61,187 nucleotides of DNA from Arthrobacter sp. SPG23 (lineage in GTDB: Bacteria; Actinomycetota; Actinomycetes; Actinomycetales; Micrococcaceae): assembly GCF_000876655.1 (NCBI RefSeq), contig NZ_JYCN01000031.1, positions 1 to 61,187 of the forward strand, written 5' to 3'. Shown here in pieces: positions 33,872 through 42,858 of this stretch. Within the stretch, counting starts at the first letter, position 1; every line of letters starts with the position of its first letter. Both the position numbers and the translations under genes were made by a program. The notes under the pieces were generated by a model. It made no database searches and was not told the origin of the DNA. It saw only the letters and a list, made by a program, of their open reading frames with translations.

Positions 33872-34020
33872 CGCCCACGCACGTTCAGCGTGTTAACAGT
33901 GTTGTTTGAGTTCATCAAAGTGGCTGTTGTTATTCTCAAAACCCCAATAACGGATTAGGCTTTGCTCACCCGCCATTCGGTCGGGGCATGTTGCTACAGC
34001 ACGCACTTTTTGGGGATCCA

Positions 34021-36141
34021 ATGCGCTCTACAACTTCCGCGGTTCTGCGGGCTCTGACTTTACTGACTTTCCTGGTTTCAGGAAGCCTCGTCGCCGTCGC
34101 TCCGGCGCAGGCCGTAGACACGCCGCCGTCGCCGCCGCCAGCGCCCGTCGACTTCATCCGATCAGCGCCTTCGGGGGTCACGTCCGGGTCGCTCACCACG
34201 GAGTGGCTCCCCCGCGCCGGCAACGTCAAGGTATCGCTTGTCACAATCCAGACCGCGGATAAGACCACCGCTGAGACGGACGCTATCAATATTGACGCCG
34301 CCAAGAATTCGATCGGAGCCGCCAGCAGTTACTGGAACGGAATGTCCGGCGGGCGGCTGTCCCTGTCCATCGTTGACGTTGTCAAAGGGTTCAAGACCAG
34401 CGCACGCTCGGACTGGAACTTCGACGACATCCTGGAGAGAGTCACCAAGGAACTTGGCTGGATCGAAACAGCCAACACCAGCCTTGTGATTTTCATGCCC
34501 CGCAACGACGTGGTGGTTTACGGCCAGGGCGGAAATCTTGGCGCCGGCTGGTCCGGCGGAGCCACCAGCGGGCGCGTCCTGATGCCCTACCCGGGGACGT
34601 TCACGAATACGGTGATGACCCACGAGTTCGGCCACGTCTTCGGCCTGGACCACGCCAACAGCATCCAGTGCTCCGACGGAAGTTCGGACTCGACGGCGTC
34701 GTTCGGCCGGCTGGACAACGGCAACTGCTGGTCGCGCGCCTACGGCAATGACACGTCCGTCATGGGTCCCACGCGCGCCGCCATCCCCACGATCGACTCG
34801 TACCACTACGACCTCGGCTCGTTCGGCAACGGTTATGAGATCCGCGATGCCGGTACCATCCTGGGTGCCAAGAGCTTCAAGGTGACGCCCTGGGCCGGCA
34901 CCGGTGACTACCGTGCGCTGAAGTTCACCGATCCCATCAGCAACGAGGTCTACTACGTGGAACTTCGCATGCCTGTGGGTTACGACGCTCTCACTGCCGT
35001 GTCCGGCAACCAGGGCGTGCAGATCCTGAAGGCCGATCCGTCCGATCCGGCCGCATCAATGATCCTCATGCCCAATACCAAACCCTATGACGGCTGGTAC
35101 CACCCGAACCTGGCCTGGCAAGGGGGCAGGTTCACCACCGCCGCGGGCACCACGATCACCATAGACTCCATCACGAGCAGCGCGGCCACCATCACCATCC
35201 GGGGCAAGAGCCCGTATTCCTCCTACTTCAAGCACGTCGATTCGCCGAGCATTTACGGCAAACGTCCCGACGGGTCCTTCAAATCGCTGACCTGGAGTGA
35301 GTACTCGGATCTGGGGTTCCCGGCGTATGCCACCCTTCCGGCAGTCAGCTTCGTCAAGAACAGCTGGAGCACCACCATCTATGCCGTGGACAGCACCAAC
35401 AAGGGCCGGGCCCTGAGCTACGCCGACTGGACTGCGTACGGGCAGCCCGCCCCGGCGAGTTTCAAGCTCCTGGCCGGAACGTATTTCTTCGGCAAGTTCA
35501 ATGACTCCGCCTTGTACTACTTCAGCCCGGCCGGGGAAGCCACGGCGTCCCAGTCGCAGTGGACCAGCGCCGGATCCCCCGCCGTCAGCCTGCCCGTGAA
35601 ATATGTGAAGTACTCCTGGGAGCCCACCATCTTCAAGGTGGAGGCAACGGCAACCGGCCAGGCCGAATACGACGCCAAAGTGTCTGCCCTGAGTTTCTCC
35701 GACTGGAGCGCCGCCGGTTACCCGACGCCGATGGCCACCGGCTTCGTCGGCGGCTCCATCGCCAGCAAGTACAGCAACCTGCCCACCATTTTCCTCAAGT
35801 CTCCGTCTGGCAACGTCCACGAACTCACCTACGCGGAATGGATGGCCATCCCCGCGGCGAAACGGACATTCACGGATCTCGGAACGGGCCGTTTCGTGAA
35901 GAACTCCTGGAGCGGCGCCATCTACCTGGTGGGAAGCACCTATAAGGGCAGCCATCTTAACTTTGCGCAGTGGCAGAGCTACGGGATGCCCACGCCGCAG
36001 ACCAGCACGCTCATTCCGGGCAGCAGTTTTGTGAAGCTGACCGGCAGCACTTCCCTTTACTACGATTCCCCGGCCGGCCTGCTTACGGCCACAAACGCCG
36101 AGTATGTTGCCGCCGGCTCTCCCGCCGTCGTCATCCGCTAG
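34021..36141 (+). CDS. secreted zinc metalloprotease with Trp-rich repeats
   Basis: A 706-aa protein from ATG 34021. The signal peptide (residues 1-35) ends at APAQA. A metzincin-type zinc site HEFGHVFGLDH lies at residues 201-211, with a downstream SVMGPTR Met-turn at about 248. The C-terminal half (about 400-706) has six or seven degenerate repeats of about 45-50 residues, with the recurring patterns FVKNSWSxxIYxV, LSYxDWxxYGxPxP and Y(F/Y)xSPAG. The repeats probably bind a polymer or cell wall. The protease domain should be extracellular. No homologue is named from memory. Confidence 0.85.
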   Translation: MRSTTSAVLRALTLLTFLVSGSLVAVAPAQAVDTPPSPPPAPVDFIRSAPSGVTSGSLTTEWLPRAGNVKVSLVTIQTADKTTAETDAINIDAAKNSIGAASSYWNGMSGGRLSLSIVDVVKGFKTSARSDWNFDDILERVTKELGWIETANTSLVIFMPRNDVVVYGQGGNLGAGWSGGATSGRVLMPYPGTFTNTVMTHEFGHVFGLDHANSIQCSDGSSDSTASFGRLDNGNCWSRAYGNDTSVMGPTRAAIPTIDSYHYDLGSFGNGYEIRDAGTILGAKSFKVTPWAGTGDYRALKFTDPISNEVYYVELRMPVGYDALTAVSGNQGVQILKADPSDPAASMILMPNTKPYDGWYHPNLAWQGGRFTTAAGTTITIDSITSSAATITIRGKSPYSSYFKHVDSPSIYGKRPDGSFKSLTWSEYSDLGFPAYATLPAVSFVKNSWSTTIYAVDSTNKGRALSYADWTAYGQPAPASFKLLAGTYFFGKFNDSALYYFSPAGEATASQSQWTSAGSPAVSLPVKYVKYSWEPTIFKVEATATGQAEYDAKVSALSFSDWSAAGYPTPMATGFVGGSIASKYSNLPTIFLKSPSGNVHELTYAEWMAIPAAKRTFTDLGTGRFVKNSWSGAIYLVGSTYKGSHLNFAQWQSYGMPTPQTSTLIPGSSFVKLTGSTSLYYDSPAGLLTATNAEYVAAGSPAVVIR

Positions 36142-36165
36142 ACCAGGTTCGAAGGCAGTAGCTTG

Positions 36166-36195
36166 TGCCGGGTTCCCCAGTCGGGGTGCCCGGCA
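36166..36195 (+). terminator. hairpin terminator after the metalloprotease
   Basis: The arms TGCCGGGTTCCCC and GGGGTGCCCGGCA (loop AGTC) form a stem of about 13 bp. It lies 25 nt past the stop, with no clear T-tract after it. Confidence 0.55.
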
Positions 36196-36249
36196 TTGCT
36201 GCGTGGGCCCGCCCTTGACGCACCGGCGGCGTCGGCGTAGACCAGTGCC

Positions 36250-37359
36250 ATGACGAAGCAGATTTCCCGTCGCCGTCAGTCCCTGAAGCCCGCGGCGCAC
36301 GCAGGAGAACCCACCCACGGCCCGCTCACCGCAGAGGAACTGCAGCTTGCCGTCAGGAACCATTCGATGCCGCTGGAGGCCTTGCGGGAGGACACCACGC
36401 CGCCGGGGCTGCACTACGTGCTGACGCATTTCGATATCCCGTTCATCGACGCGGATACCTGGCACCTGCGGATCGGCGGTGCCGTGCAGCGGGCCGTCGA
36501 AATCAGCCTCCGGGCGCTCCGGCGGGACCCGACCATCAGCATTCCGGTGACGCTGGAGTGCGCCGGCAACGGCCGTTCGCTGCTGCACCCGCGGCCGCTG
36601 AGCCAGCCGTGGCGGCTCGAGGGCGTGGGAACCGCGGAGTGGACCGGTGTTCCGCTGGCGTACCTGCTGGCCCAGGCCGGGGTGGATGATGACGCCGTCG
36701 AAGTGGTGTTCACCGGAGCCGACGCCGGCATCCAGGGCGGAATCCGGCAGACGTATGCGCGCAGCCTGCCCATCAAGGAGGCCCTGCGTCCCGACGTCGT
36801 TTTGGCCTACGAGATGAACGGGCGCGAGCTGCCGCCGCAGCACGGCTACCCGCTGCGGCTGGTGGTCCCGGGCTGGTACGGCATGGCCAGCGTGAAATGG
36901 CTGGAGTCCATCCAGGTGCTGACCCACCCGTTCGAGGGATTCCAGCAGTCGGTGGCGTACCGCTACCAAGAGGACGCGGACGACGCCGGCACCCCGGTCT
37001 CCAGGATCAAGGTCCGTTCGCTGATGATTCCGCCGGGCATTCCGGACTTCTTCACCCGCAGCAGGGTCCTCTCCCCCGGGCCGGTGATGCTCCAAGGCAG
37101 GGCCTGGTCCGGCGAAGGCTCCGTGGTCCGCGTGGAGGTGGGGATCGACGGGAAATGGGTGCCCGCGCATCTCGGGCATCCAGCCGGACCGTTTGCGTGG
37201 TGCGAATGGACGCTGCCGTGGGTGGCGGACCGGGGCGAGCATGAGCTCGCCTGCCGGGCCACCGACGCCACCGGAGCGATGCAGCCGCTGGAGCAGGTCT
37301 GGAACTACCAGGGCATGGGCAACAACGTGGTGCAGCGCGTGAAGGTCAACGTCGAATAG
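36250..37359 (+). CDS. molybdopterin-dependent sulfite-oxidase-like enzyme
   Basis: A 369-aa protein with a sulfite-oxidase-type molybdopterin domain. VTLECAGNGRSLL (Cys near residue 103) carries the cysteine that ligates molybdenum. Other family segments are WTGVPLAYLLAQAGV, DVVLAYEMNGRELPPQHGYPLRLVVPGWYGMASVKWL and the C-terminal dimerisation domain (from about 265, IKVRSLMIPPGIPDF). No signal peptide or heme domain is present, so it is probably a cytoplasmic sulfite dehydrogenase-like enzyme; the electron acceptor is unknown. A second strong clue to the fold is the terminal WNYQGMGNN motif. Confidence 0.93.
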   Translation: MTKQISRRRQSLKPAAHAGEPTHGPLTAEELQLAVRNHSMPLEALREDTTPPGLHYVLTHFDIPFIDADTWHLRIGGAVQRAVEISLRALRRDPTISIPVTLECAGNGRSLLHPRPLSQPWRLEGVGTAEWTGVPLAYLLAQAGVDDDAVEVVFTGADAGIQGGIRQTYARSLPIKEALRPDVVLAYEMNGRELPPQHGYPLRLVVPGWYGMASVKWLESIQVLTHPFEGFQQSVAYRYQEDADDAGTPVSRIKVRSLMIPPGIPDFFTRSRVLSPGPVMLQGRAWSGEGSVVRVEVGIDGKWVPAHLGHPAGPFAWCEWTLPWVADRGEHELACRATDATGAMQPLEQVWNYQGMGNNVVQRVKVNVE

Positions 37360-37378
37360 CTGCCGCTGACTTGGCGCG

Positions 37379-37849
37379 TCAGCAGTCTTCGAAGTCGGTC
37401 AGGACCTTGACCTTGCCGGCCGAGGCGGAGCCGGGGTCGAAGGTGTAGCCGAGCCACTCCCGGGCAAGCCTGCGGGCAAGCTCCACGCCCACCACGCGCT
37501 GGCCCATGGTGAGCACCTGGCAGTCGTTGGAGAGCACCGAGCGTTCCACCGAGAAGGAGTCATGGGCCGTGGCTGCCCTGATTCCTTCCACCTTGTTCGC
37601 GGCGATGGCCACGCCGATCCCGGTGCCGCAGAACAGGATGGCCCGGTCCGCGAGGCCGTCCTTGATCATCTCCCCGGCGGCAATCCCCACGTACGGGTAC
37701 GGAGTGGTGAACTGCTCGGGGGCATCACTGCGGTTGACGCCGATGTCGATGATTTCGCTGACCCGGGGATCGTTCCGCAGGTCCTCCATGATCCGGTCCT
37801 TGTAGTCCACGCCGGCTTCGTCGGCGCCCAGGATGAGTCGAATGCCCAC
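37379..37849 (-). CDS. RpiB/LacAB-family sugar-phosphate isomerase
   Basis: A 156-aa protein from GTG 37849 (GGAAGGA upstream), 17 nt after the kinase stop. The RpiB features are LILGADEAGVDYKDRI, the active-site CGTGIGVAIAANKVEGIRAATAHD (Cys74) and LSNDCQVLTMGQRVVG. RpiB-type enzymes isomerise ribose 5-phosphate or, in specialised members, D-erythrulose 4-phosphate to D-erythrose 4-phosphate. With a dihydroxyacetone-type kinase next to it, the latter role (DerI-like) is the better guess. Last gene of the minus-strand arm. Confidence 0.88.
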   Translation of the reverse strand: MGIRLILGADEAGVDYKDRIMEDLRNDPRVSEIIDIGVNRSDAPEQFTTPYPYVGIAAGEMIKDGLADRAILFCGTGIGVAIAANKVEGIRAATAHDSFSVERSVLSNDCQVLTMGQRVVGVELARRLAREWLGYTFDPGSASAGKVKVLTDFEDC

Positions 37850-37866
37850 GGCCTGTCCTTCCCCGG

Positions 37867-39630
37867 TCATGAGGGTGTTCCTGCGGGCTGGCGGGTTGCA
37901 GCCGGAACTGCAAGGTGCGGGCCCATGACGGAGAAGATCATGGCCAGGGACGTGGCCCCGGGGTCCGCCGTGCCCACGCTCTTTTCGGCGAGCGGCCGGG
38001 CCCTGCCTTTGAGCGGACGCAGGGAAGCGGTGGCTTCCGCCGCCGCCGTGGCGGCCGCGGCAGCTTCGGCCCACGCCGCTTGAAGCGACGCCCCGGTGTG
38101 CCCGGCACCGTCGGCCACCAGCCGGCTATACGTTTCGGTGAAGGGCAACAGGGCGTCAACCATGGTCTTGTCCCCGACGTCCGCCTTGCCGAGGCCGGTG
38201 ATCCTTCCCGCGAACGCCGCTACCGCCGCGGCCAGTTCCGAAGGTCCCGGGGCCAGCTGGTTGCCGAGGGCTTCGCCGAAGGACCGCAGACCGGCACCCC
38301 ACAGCACGCCGGAGGTTCCGCCGGCTTTGTCAGCCCAGGCGTCCCCGGCGGCCGCAAGAACCGCCCCCGCTCCGGCACCGCCGGCGGCGGCGTCCTCGGC
38401 TGCGGCCACGGCCGCATCGATCCCGCGGACCATCCCGCGTCCGTGGTCGCCGTCGCCGGCTACCGCATCCATGTCCCCCAACCGGGCTTCGGCACCGTGC
38501 AGGGAAGCCCGGGCCGCAGCGAGCGCTGCCAGGCAGTGTGCCGCATAGCCGCGCGAGTCTTCGGTGGCCTCAAAAGCGGCGGGTGCGGCGTCGTCGGACG
38601 TTTCCTCCGCCATCCGGTCACCGAGCTGCAGGGCGGCATTGCCCCGCCGGTAGGCCGGCGTTTCAGCCGGAGCGGCCCAGAGCGGCTCAAGGTCGTCGTC
38701 CAGCCAGGTGATGGTGAGGGAGACGCCGGACATGTCCAGGCTGGTGACCAGTTCGCCCACCTCCGGCATCACCAGCGTGTAGCCGGCGGCGCGGAGCAGC
38801 GGAGCCACGGTGAGCCAGAGGACAAACAGTTCCTCATGCTTGGTGGAACCGAGGCCGTTGAGGATGACGGCGAGGCGGTCGCCCGCGCCGTGCGGCGTCT
38901 CGGCCAGCAGCCGGGAAACGAGTTCCTGGCCCAGTTCCTTGGCGGGCGGCAGCTCGGTGTCGAACAGGCCGGGCTCGCCGTGGATACCCAGACCCAGGCC
39001 CATCTGACGGTCCTTGAGGGTGAACAGCGGCGCCTCGGCACCGGGAAAGGTGCAGCCGTGGAAAGCGCTGCCGATGGTGCGGGTCAGGCTGTTGGCCTTC
39101 CGGCCAAGACGCACGACGTCGGCCAGGCCTGCGCCCGCTTCGGCGGCGGCGCCCATGATCTTGAAGACGGTGAAGTCACCCGCGATGCCGCGGCGTTTCT
39201 CCGCTTCCGACGGCGGTGCGCTGGCGACGTCGTCCGTCACCAGGACGTTTTCCACCTGGATCCCCTCCGCAGCGAGCCGTTCACTGGCCATGCCGAAGTT
39301 CAGCACGTCCCCGGCGTAGTTGCCGTAGGTGAACACCACACCGGCGCCGGAGTCCGCCGCCTTGGCCACGGCATAGGCCTGCTGCGCGGAAGGGGATGTG
39401 AAGATGTTGCCCACCACGGCGCCGTCGGCCAGTCCGGTGCCGATCAGGCCGGCGAAGGCCGGGTAGTGGCCGGAACCGCCGCCCGCGAGGACAGCCACTT
39501 TGGGCTTGGCGGGGCGGTGGCGGCGCACGGCCCCGCCGGGAACCTGGCGGACCAGGTCGGCGTGGACGTCGCAGAACCCGGCGAGGGCTTCCTCGGCGAA
39601 GTCGGACGGATCGTTGAAAATTCTGGTCAT
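37867..39630 (-). CDS. dihydroxyacetone-kinase-family (tetrulose?) kinase
   Basis: A 587-aa two-domain DhaK-DhaL kinase. The DhaK half (1-330) includes VAVLAGGGSGHYPAFAG and the covalent substrate His in HGCTFPG (about residue 191). The DhaL half (about 370-587) has GDMDAVAGDGDHGRGM (Mg-ATP-binding Asp cluster) and DKAGGTSGVLWGAGL. Its substrate is a short ketose; in M. smegmatis-type tetritol pathways relatives phosphorylate D- or L-erythrulose. It is followed by the RpiB-type isomerase and preceded by a dehydrogenase. Dihydroxyacetone itself remains possible. Confidence 0.9.
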   Translation of the reverse strand: MTRIFNDPSDFAEEALAGFCDVHADLVRQVPGGAVRRHRPAKPKVAVLAGGGSGHYPAFAGLIGTGLADGAVVGNIFTSPSAQQAYAVAKAADSGAGVVFTYGNYAGDVLNFGMASERLAAEGIQVENVLVTDDVASAPPSEAEKRRGIAGDFTVFKIMGAAAEAGAGLADVVRLGRKANSLTRTIGSAFHGCTFPGAEAPLFTLKDRQMGLGLGIHGEPGLFDTELPPAKELGQELVSRLLAETPHGAGDRLAVILNGLGSTKHEELFVLWLTVAPLLRAAGYTLVMPEVGELVTSLDMSGVSLTITWLDDDLEPLWAAPAETPAYRRGNAALQLGDRMAEETSDDAAPAAFEATEDSRGYAAHCLAALAAARASLHGAEARLGDMDAVAGDGDHGRGMVRGIDAAVAAAEDAAAGGAGAGAVLAAAGDAWADKAGGTSGVLWGAGLRSFGEALGNQLAPGPSELAAAVAAFAGRITGLGKADVGDKTMVDALLPFTETYSRLVADGAGHTGASLQAAWAEAAAAATAAAEATASLRPLKGRARPLAEKSVGTADPGATSLAMIFSVMGPHLAVPAATRQPAGTPS

Positions 39631-39675
39631 AGTGGGCTCTCCAGGCTGCGCTCGGTCTTCTGAATGGCGAGACTG

Positions 39676-40452
39676 CTAGTGGATGTGGCTTCCGCCGTTG
39701 ATGTCGATGGTGGTTCCGGTGAGGTAGGCCGATTCCTCAGAGGACAGGAAGGTGATGACGGCGGCGATTTCCTCGGTGGTGGCGTTGCGGCCCAGTGGGA
39801 TGCCGGCGTTGATGGCGGCCTCCTGCTCCTCGGTGCTGCCCACCCGGATGTTGGTGTCCACGGCGCCCGGGGTGATGGCGTTGACGGTCACACCTGTGGC
39901 GCCGATTTCCCGTGCGAGCGCCTTGGTGAAGCCCAGGATGGCGGCCTTCGCGGCGGAATAGGGGACCTTGCCGAAAACGCCGCCGCCACGCTGGGCGGAG
40001 ACGGAGGACATGTTCACGATCCGGCCCCAGCCGCTGGCGATCATGTCCGGCAGGAAGGCCTTGGTGACCAGGTAGGTTCCGGTGGCGTTGACGTCCATGA
40101 CCTTGTGCCACAGTTCCAGCGTGGTTTCCAGGAACGGCACCGGGGAGGTGATGCCGGCAATGTTGGCCAGGGCGCCCACCGGGGGAAGGTTGCCGGCGCT
40201 GACTTCTGCTGTGACGGCGGCGTAGGCGGCGTTGACGGAGCCCTCATTGGCGACGTCGATTTCGTGGCCGAAGGCGGCGACATTGAATTCGTTGCCGATT
40301 TCGGCGGCGACCTTGGCGGACTTCTCGCCGTCGAGGTCCAGGATCACCACCGCCCAGCCCTGGCTGGCGTAGCGGCGTGCGGTGGTGATGCCGATGCCGC
40401 GGTCCGAAGTGGCTCCGGTGAGGACGGCGGTGCGCTGGATGGTGGTAGTCAT
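39676..40452 (-). CDS. short-chain dehydrogenase (polyol dehydrogenase?)
   Basis: A 258-aa classical SDR. The cofactor loop is TGATSDRGIG (residues 12-21) and the catalytic set is Ser (NMSSVS), Tyr165 and Lys169 (PYSAAK). The late TGTTIDINGG segment is standard. ATG 40452 has AAGGAG upstream. It would oxidise a sugar alcohol to a ketose with NAD(P). Neighbouring kinase and isomerase genes suggest a tetritol such as threitol (DthD-like). The gene is 45 nt before the kinase. Confidence 0.93.
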   Translation of the reverse strand: MTTTIQRTAVLTGATSDRGIGITTARRYASQGWAVVILDLDGEKSAKVAAEIGNEFNVAAFGHEIDVANEGSVNAAYAAVTAEVSAGNLPPVGALANIAGITSPVPFLETTLELWHKVMDVNATGTYLVTKAFLPDMIASGWGRIVNMSSVSAQRGGGVFGKVPYSAAKAAILGFTKALAREIGATGVTVNAITPGAVDTNIRVGSTEEQEAAINAGIPLGRNATTEEIAAVITFLSSEESAYLTGTTIDINGGSHIH

Positions 40453-40485
40453 GATGCTCCTTGTTGCTTGGTGTGTATGTGGCGG

Positions 40486-41310
40486 TCAGATGAGGTCGGT
40501 GATAAAGCTGGCTGCCTTGGCGGCGGCCGCCGGGCGTTCGTCGTGCGTGACGTCCCGGGTTTCCAGTTCCAGCGAGAAGTGGCCGGCGTAGCCGCGGGCC
40601 GCGAGTGAGCGCAGTCCAGCGGCAAAGTCCGCCTGGCCGTTTCCGATGCTGAGGTTGATGTTGCCTGGGACAGCGTCCCTGAGGTGGACGTGGGTTATGC
40701 GGCCGTCATGGCGTTCGAGGTATTCCAACGGGTCCTCGCCGGCGGCCACGATGTGGCTGAAGTCCATGACGATCCCCACGCGGGAGCCGGCCAGCCGGTG
40801 CGCCAGCAGTTCGGCGCGTTCCAGGTTCCAGCAGAACCTCAGGAAGTGCAGGGATTCGGTCCAGAGTTCGACGCCGAATTCAGCCGCCCGCTGCCCGGCA
40901 TGGATGAGCTGGGCTGCGATGGTGTCCAGGTCCTCGTCAAGGCCCCGGACCGGATCGTGGCCCAGGGCGCCGCACGGCAGGACCAGCGCCTTCGCGCCGG
41001 TATTGGCCGTGAGGGTGAGCAGTGCTACCAGGTGCCGTTCGCGGGCGGCCTGCCCGCCGGCGTCGAGCACTGCGTTGAGGTCCCCGATGTCCCCATTGAC
41101 CGAACGGACCCGCAGCCCGGAGGCGGCAACCTCCGCCGTGACGGAACGGACGGCGCCCATATCCAGTTCATACGGGACGTGGTCGCAGACGCCGGGCAGG
41201 GCGCCGAGGTCGATCTCCTCAAAGCCCAAGCCGCCGATAGTCCGCAGGGCCGTGCCCAGGTCCTGGTGCCGGAAGCTGATAGACGAGCAGCCGAGTCGGG
41301 AGTTGAACAT
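40486..41310 (-). CDS. TIM-barrel sugar (phosphate) isomerase/epimerase
   Basis: A 274-aa protein of the xylose-isomerase-like TIM barrel (AP endonuclease 2) family. The metal-site residues are visible in ELWTESLHF (Glu), IVMDFSHIVAAGEDP (Asp, His), ITHVHLRDAV (His, Arg, Asp) and FSLELETRD (Glu). It is the first gene of the minus-strand arm, starting just past the operator region. It could isomerise an L-ketose phosphate or a tetrulose. Reaction unproven. Confidence 0.88.
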   Translation of the reverse strand: MFNSRLGCSSISFRHQDLGTALRTIGGLGFEEIDLGALPGVCDHVPYELDMGAVRSVTAEVAASGLRVRSVNGDIGDLNAVLDAGGQAARERHLVALLTLTANTGAKALVLPCGALGHDPVRGLDEDLDTIAAQLIHAGQRAAEFGVELWTESLHFLRFCWNLERAELLAHRLAGSRVGIVMDFSHIVAAGEDPLEYLERHDGRITHVHLRDAVPGNINLSIGNGQADFAAGLRSLAARGYAGHFSLELETRDVTHDERPAAAAKAASFITDLI

Positions 41311-41362
41311 CTTCGTTGATCCTCTGAACGAGCGGGGTGATGTGAATCACTGTAGGGGCTCC

Positions 41363-41374
41363 ACTGTTAACAGT
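41363..41374. promoter_or_regulatory. FadR/GntR operator 1
   Basis: ACTGTTAACAGT, a perfect 12-bp palindrome in the divergent promoter region between the isomerase gene (41310) and the transporter gene (41495). Four similar sites occur in the cluster. Confidence 0.65.
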
Positions 41375-41389
41375 CAACCTCCAACATTG

Positions 41390-41401
41390 ACTGTTGACAT
41401 T
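41390..41401. promoter_or_regulatory. FadR/GntR operator 2
   Basis: ACTGTTGACATT, 10 of 12 bases identical to operator 1. It lies 27 bp from operator 1, about two and a half turns of helix. Confidence 0.5.
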
Positions 41402-41432
41402 GATGCATGACCGGGGTCACACTGGCATATCA

Positions 41433-41444
41433 TTTGTTAACAGT
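41433..41444. promoter_or_regulatory. FadR/GntR operator 3
   Basis: TTTGTTAACAGT, 10 of 12 matches to operator 1, with GTTAAC intact and a right arm AACAGTCGAC. It is 51 bp before the transporter start. Confidence 0.55.
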
Positions 41445-41494
41445 CGACAGCGGCGGTGCGGAAGCGTTGCCCGCTCTTCGAAAGGGAACCAGCT

Positions 41495-42832
41495 ATGAGC
41501 AATGAGGCTCTGAAAATGCGCGGCCACGTGCACGGCACAAAGGACGCTAAGCGCGTCGCTATCGGCTCCGGCGTCGGCGCCGTTATCGAGACCTATGACT
41601 TCATCGGCTTCGGCACTGCCGCTGCCCTGTACTTCGGAACGGCCTTCTTCCCTACCGGCGACCCGGTCACCGGAACGCTGGCAGCCTTCGCCACGCTGGG
41701 TGTGGGCTTCGCTGCCCGCCCCATCGGCGGCATCATCGGCGGACACCTCGGCGACAAGGTGGGCCGGAAGCCCGTCCTGGTTGCCTCCCTGATCCTCATG
41801 GGCGTTGCCACATTCATGATCGGCCTGCTCCCCACCTACAGCCAGGTGGGCCTGCTGGCGCCTGCACTGCTGGTGTTCGTCCGCGTCGTCCAAGGCCTGG
41901 CCTTTGGTGCTGAGTGGGGCGGCGCCATCCTGATGAGTTACGAGCACGCGCCCTGGAAGTCCAAGGGAAAGTACACCGGCATCGTGCAGGCCGGTTTCCC
42001 CGTTGGCCTCCTCCTGGCCAACCTCGTCTTCCTGGTCAGCGTGAACCTGGGCGGCGAACTCGCCTGGCGTGTTCCGTTCCTGGCCAGCATCGTGCTGGTG
42101 GCCGTCGGCCTGATCATCCGCTCCAAGGTCCCGGAATCGCCGGTCTTCGACGAGGTCAAGGAGAGCGGTTCCATCGTCAAGTCCCCGATCATCGAGATCA
42201 TCAAGACGGACTGGCGCAGCATCGTCCGGGGCATCGGCCTCCGCATTGCAGAGACTGCAGGCTACGCCGTGTCCATCACCTACATGATTTCCTACCTGCA
42301 CACCCAGCAGCTGGCTGATAAGACGCAGACCCTTGTTGCCCTCTGCATCGCTTCCGCGATCGGCATCTTTGCCACCATGGCGTGGGCAAGGCTAACGGAC
42401 AGGATCGGCCGCCGGCCGCTTTACGTCTGGTCCTGCGCCTTCGCCGCACTGTTCGGCATCCCCATGTTCCTCCTGGTGAACACCGGAATGTTCATCTTCA
42501 TCATCGCCACGATTGTCATCTCCTACGCTGTCTGCCAGAACTCCCTGGCCGGCGCCCAGGGCCCCTGGTTCCCCGAACTGTTCCAGGCCAAGACCCGCTC
42601 CTCCGGAGCCTCACTGGCCTATCAGATCTCCGCCATGGTCTCCGGTTTCACCCCGTTCGTCACCACGCTCCTCTTTGTCAGCCTGGGCTGGATGGGCCCC
42701 GCCCTCCTCTTCAGCTTCTACGCAGCCATCGGACTCTGGGCCGCCATCGTCACCCGGGAAACCTGGGGCAAGCGCGAACGCCAACTGGCCGATGAGGCCA
42801 CCAAAAGCACCCCGCAGGCAGTAAACGCCTGA
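41495..42832 (+). CDS. MHS-family MFS transporter
   Basis: A 445-aa, 12-helix transporter from ATG 41495 (AAAGGGA upstream). The MHS (metabolite:H+ symporter) features are VGAVIETYDFIGFGTAAALYFG, the motif GHLGDKVGRKPVLV and VVQGLAFGAEWGGAILM. It would import the cluster's substrate by proton symport. The downstream transketolase gene overlaps its stop (TGATG), so they are coupled. The tail of polar residues (about 425-445) is typical. Confidence 0.93.
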   Translation: MSNEALKMRGHVHGTKDAKRVAIGSGVGAVIETYDFIGFGTAAALYFGTAFFPTGDPVTGTLAAFATLGVGFAARPIGGIIGGHLGDKVGRKPVLVASLILMGVATFMIGLLPTYSQVGLLAPALLVFVRVVQGLAFGAEWGGAILMSYEHAPWKSKGKYTGIVQAGFPVGLLLANLVFLVSVNLGGELAWRVPFLASIVLVAVGLIIRSKVPESPVFDEVKESGSIVKSPIIEIIKTDWRSIVRGIGLRIAETAGYAVSITYMISYLHTQQLADKTQTLVALCIASAIGIFATMAWARLTDRIGRRPLYVWSCAFAALFGIPMFLLVNTGMFIFIIATIVISYAVCQNSLAGAQGPWFPELFQAKTRSSGASLAYQISAMVSGFTPFVTTLLFVSLGWMGPALLFSFYAAIGLWAAIVTRETWGKRERQLADEATKSTPQAVNA

Positions 42833-42858
42833 TGACCACCACCACAGAGGAAGCTCAG

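Noticed and set aside
37365..37383. GCTGAC/GTCAGC hairpin between two convergent genes as a terminator
   Set aside because: The stem is only 6 bp, has no T-tract and overlaps the stop of the isomerase gene.
39664..40608. A plus-strand frame opposite the dehydrogenase
   Set aside because: Gly/Asp/His-rich translation with no family features; the minus-strand SDR has a full catalytic motif.
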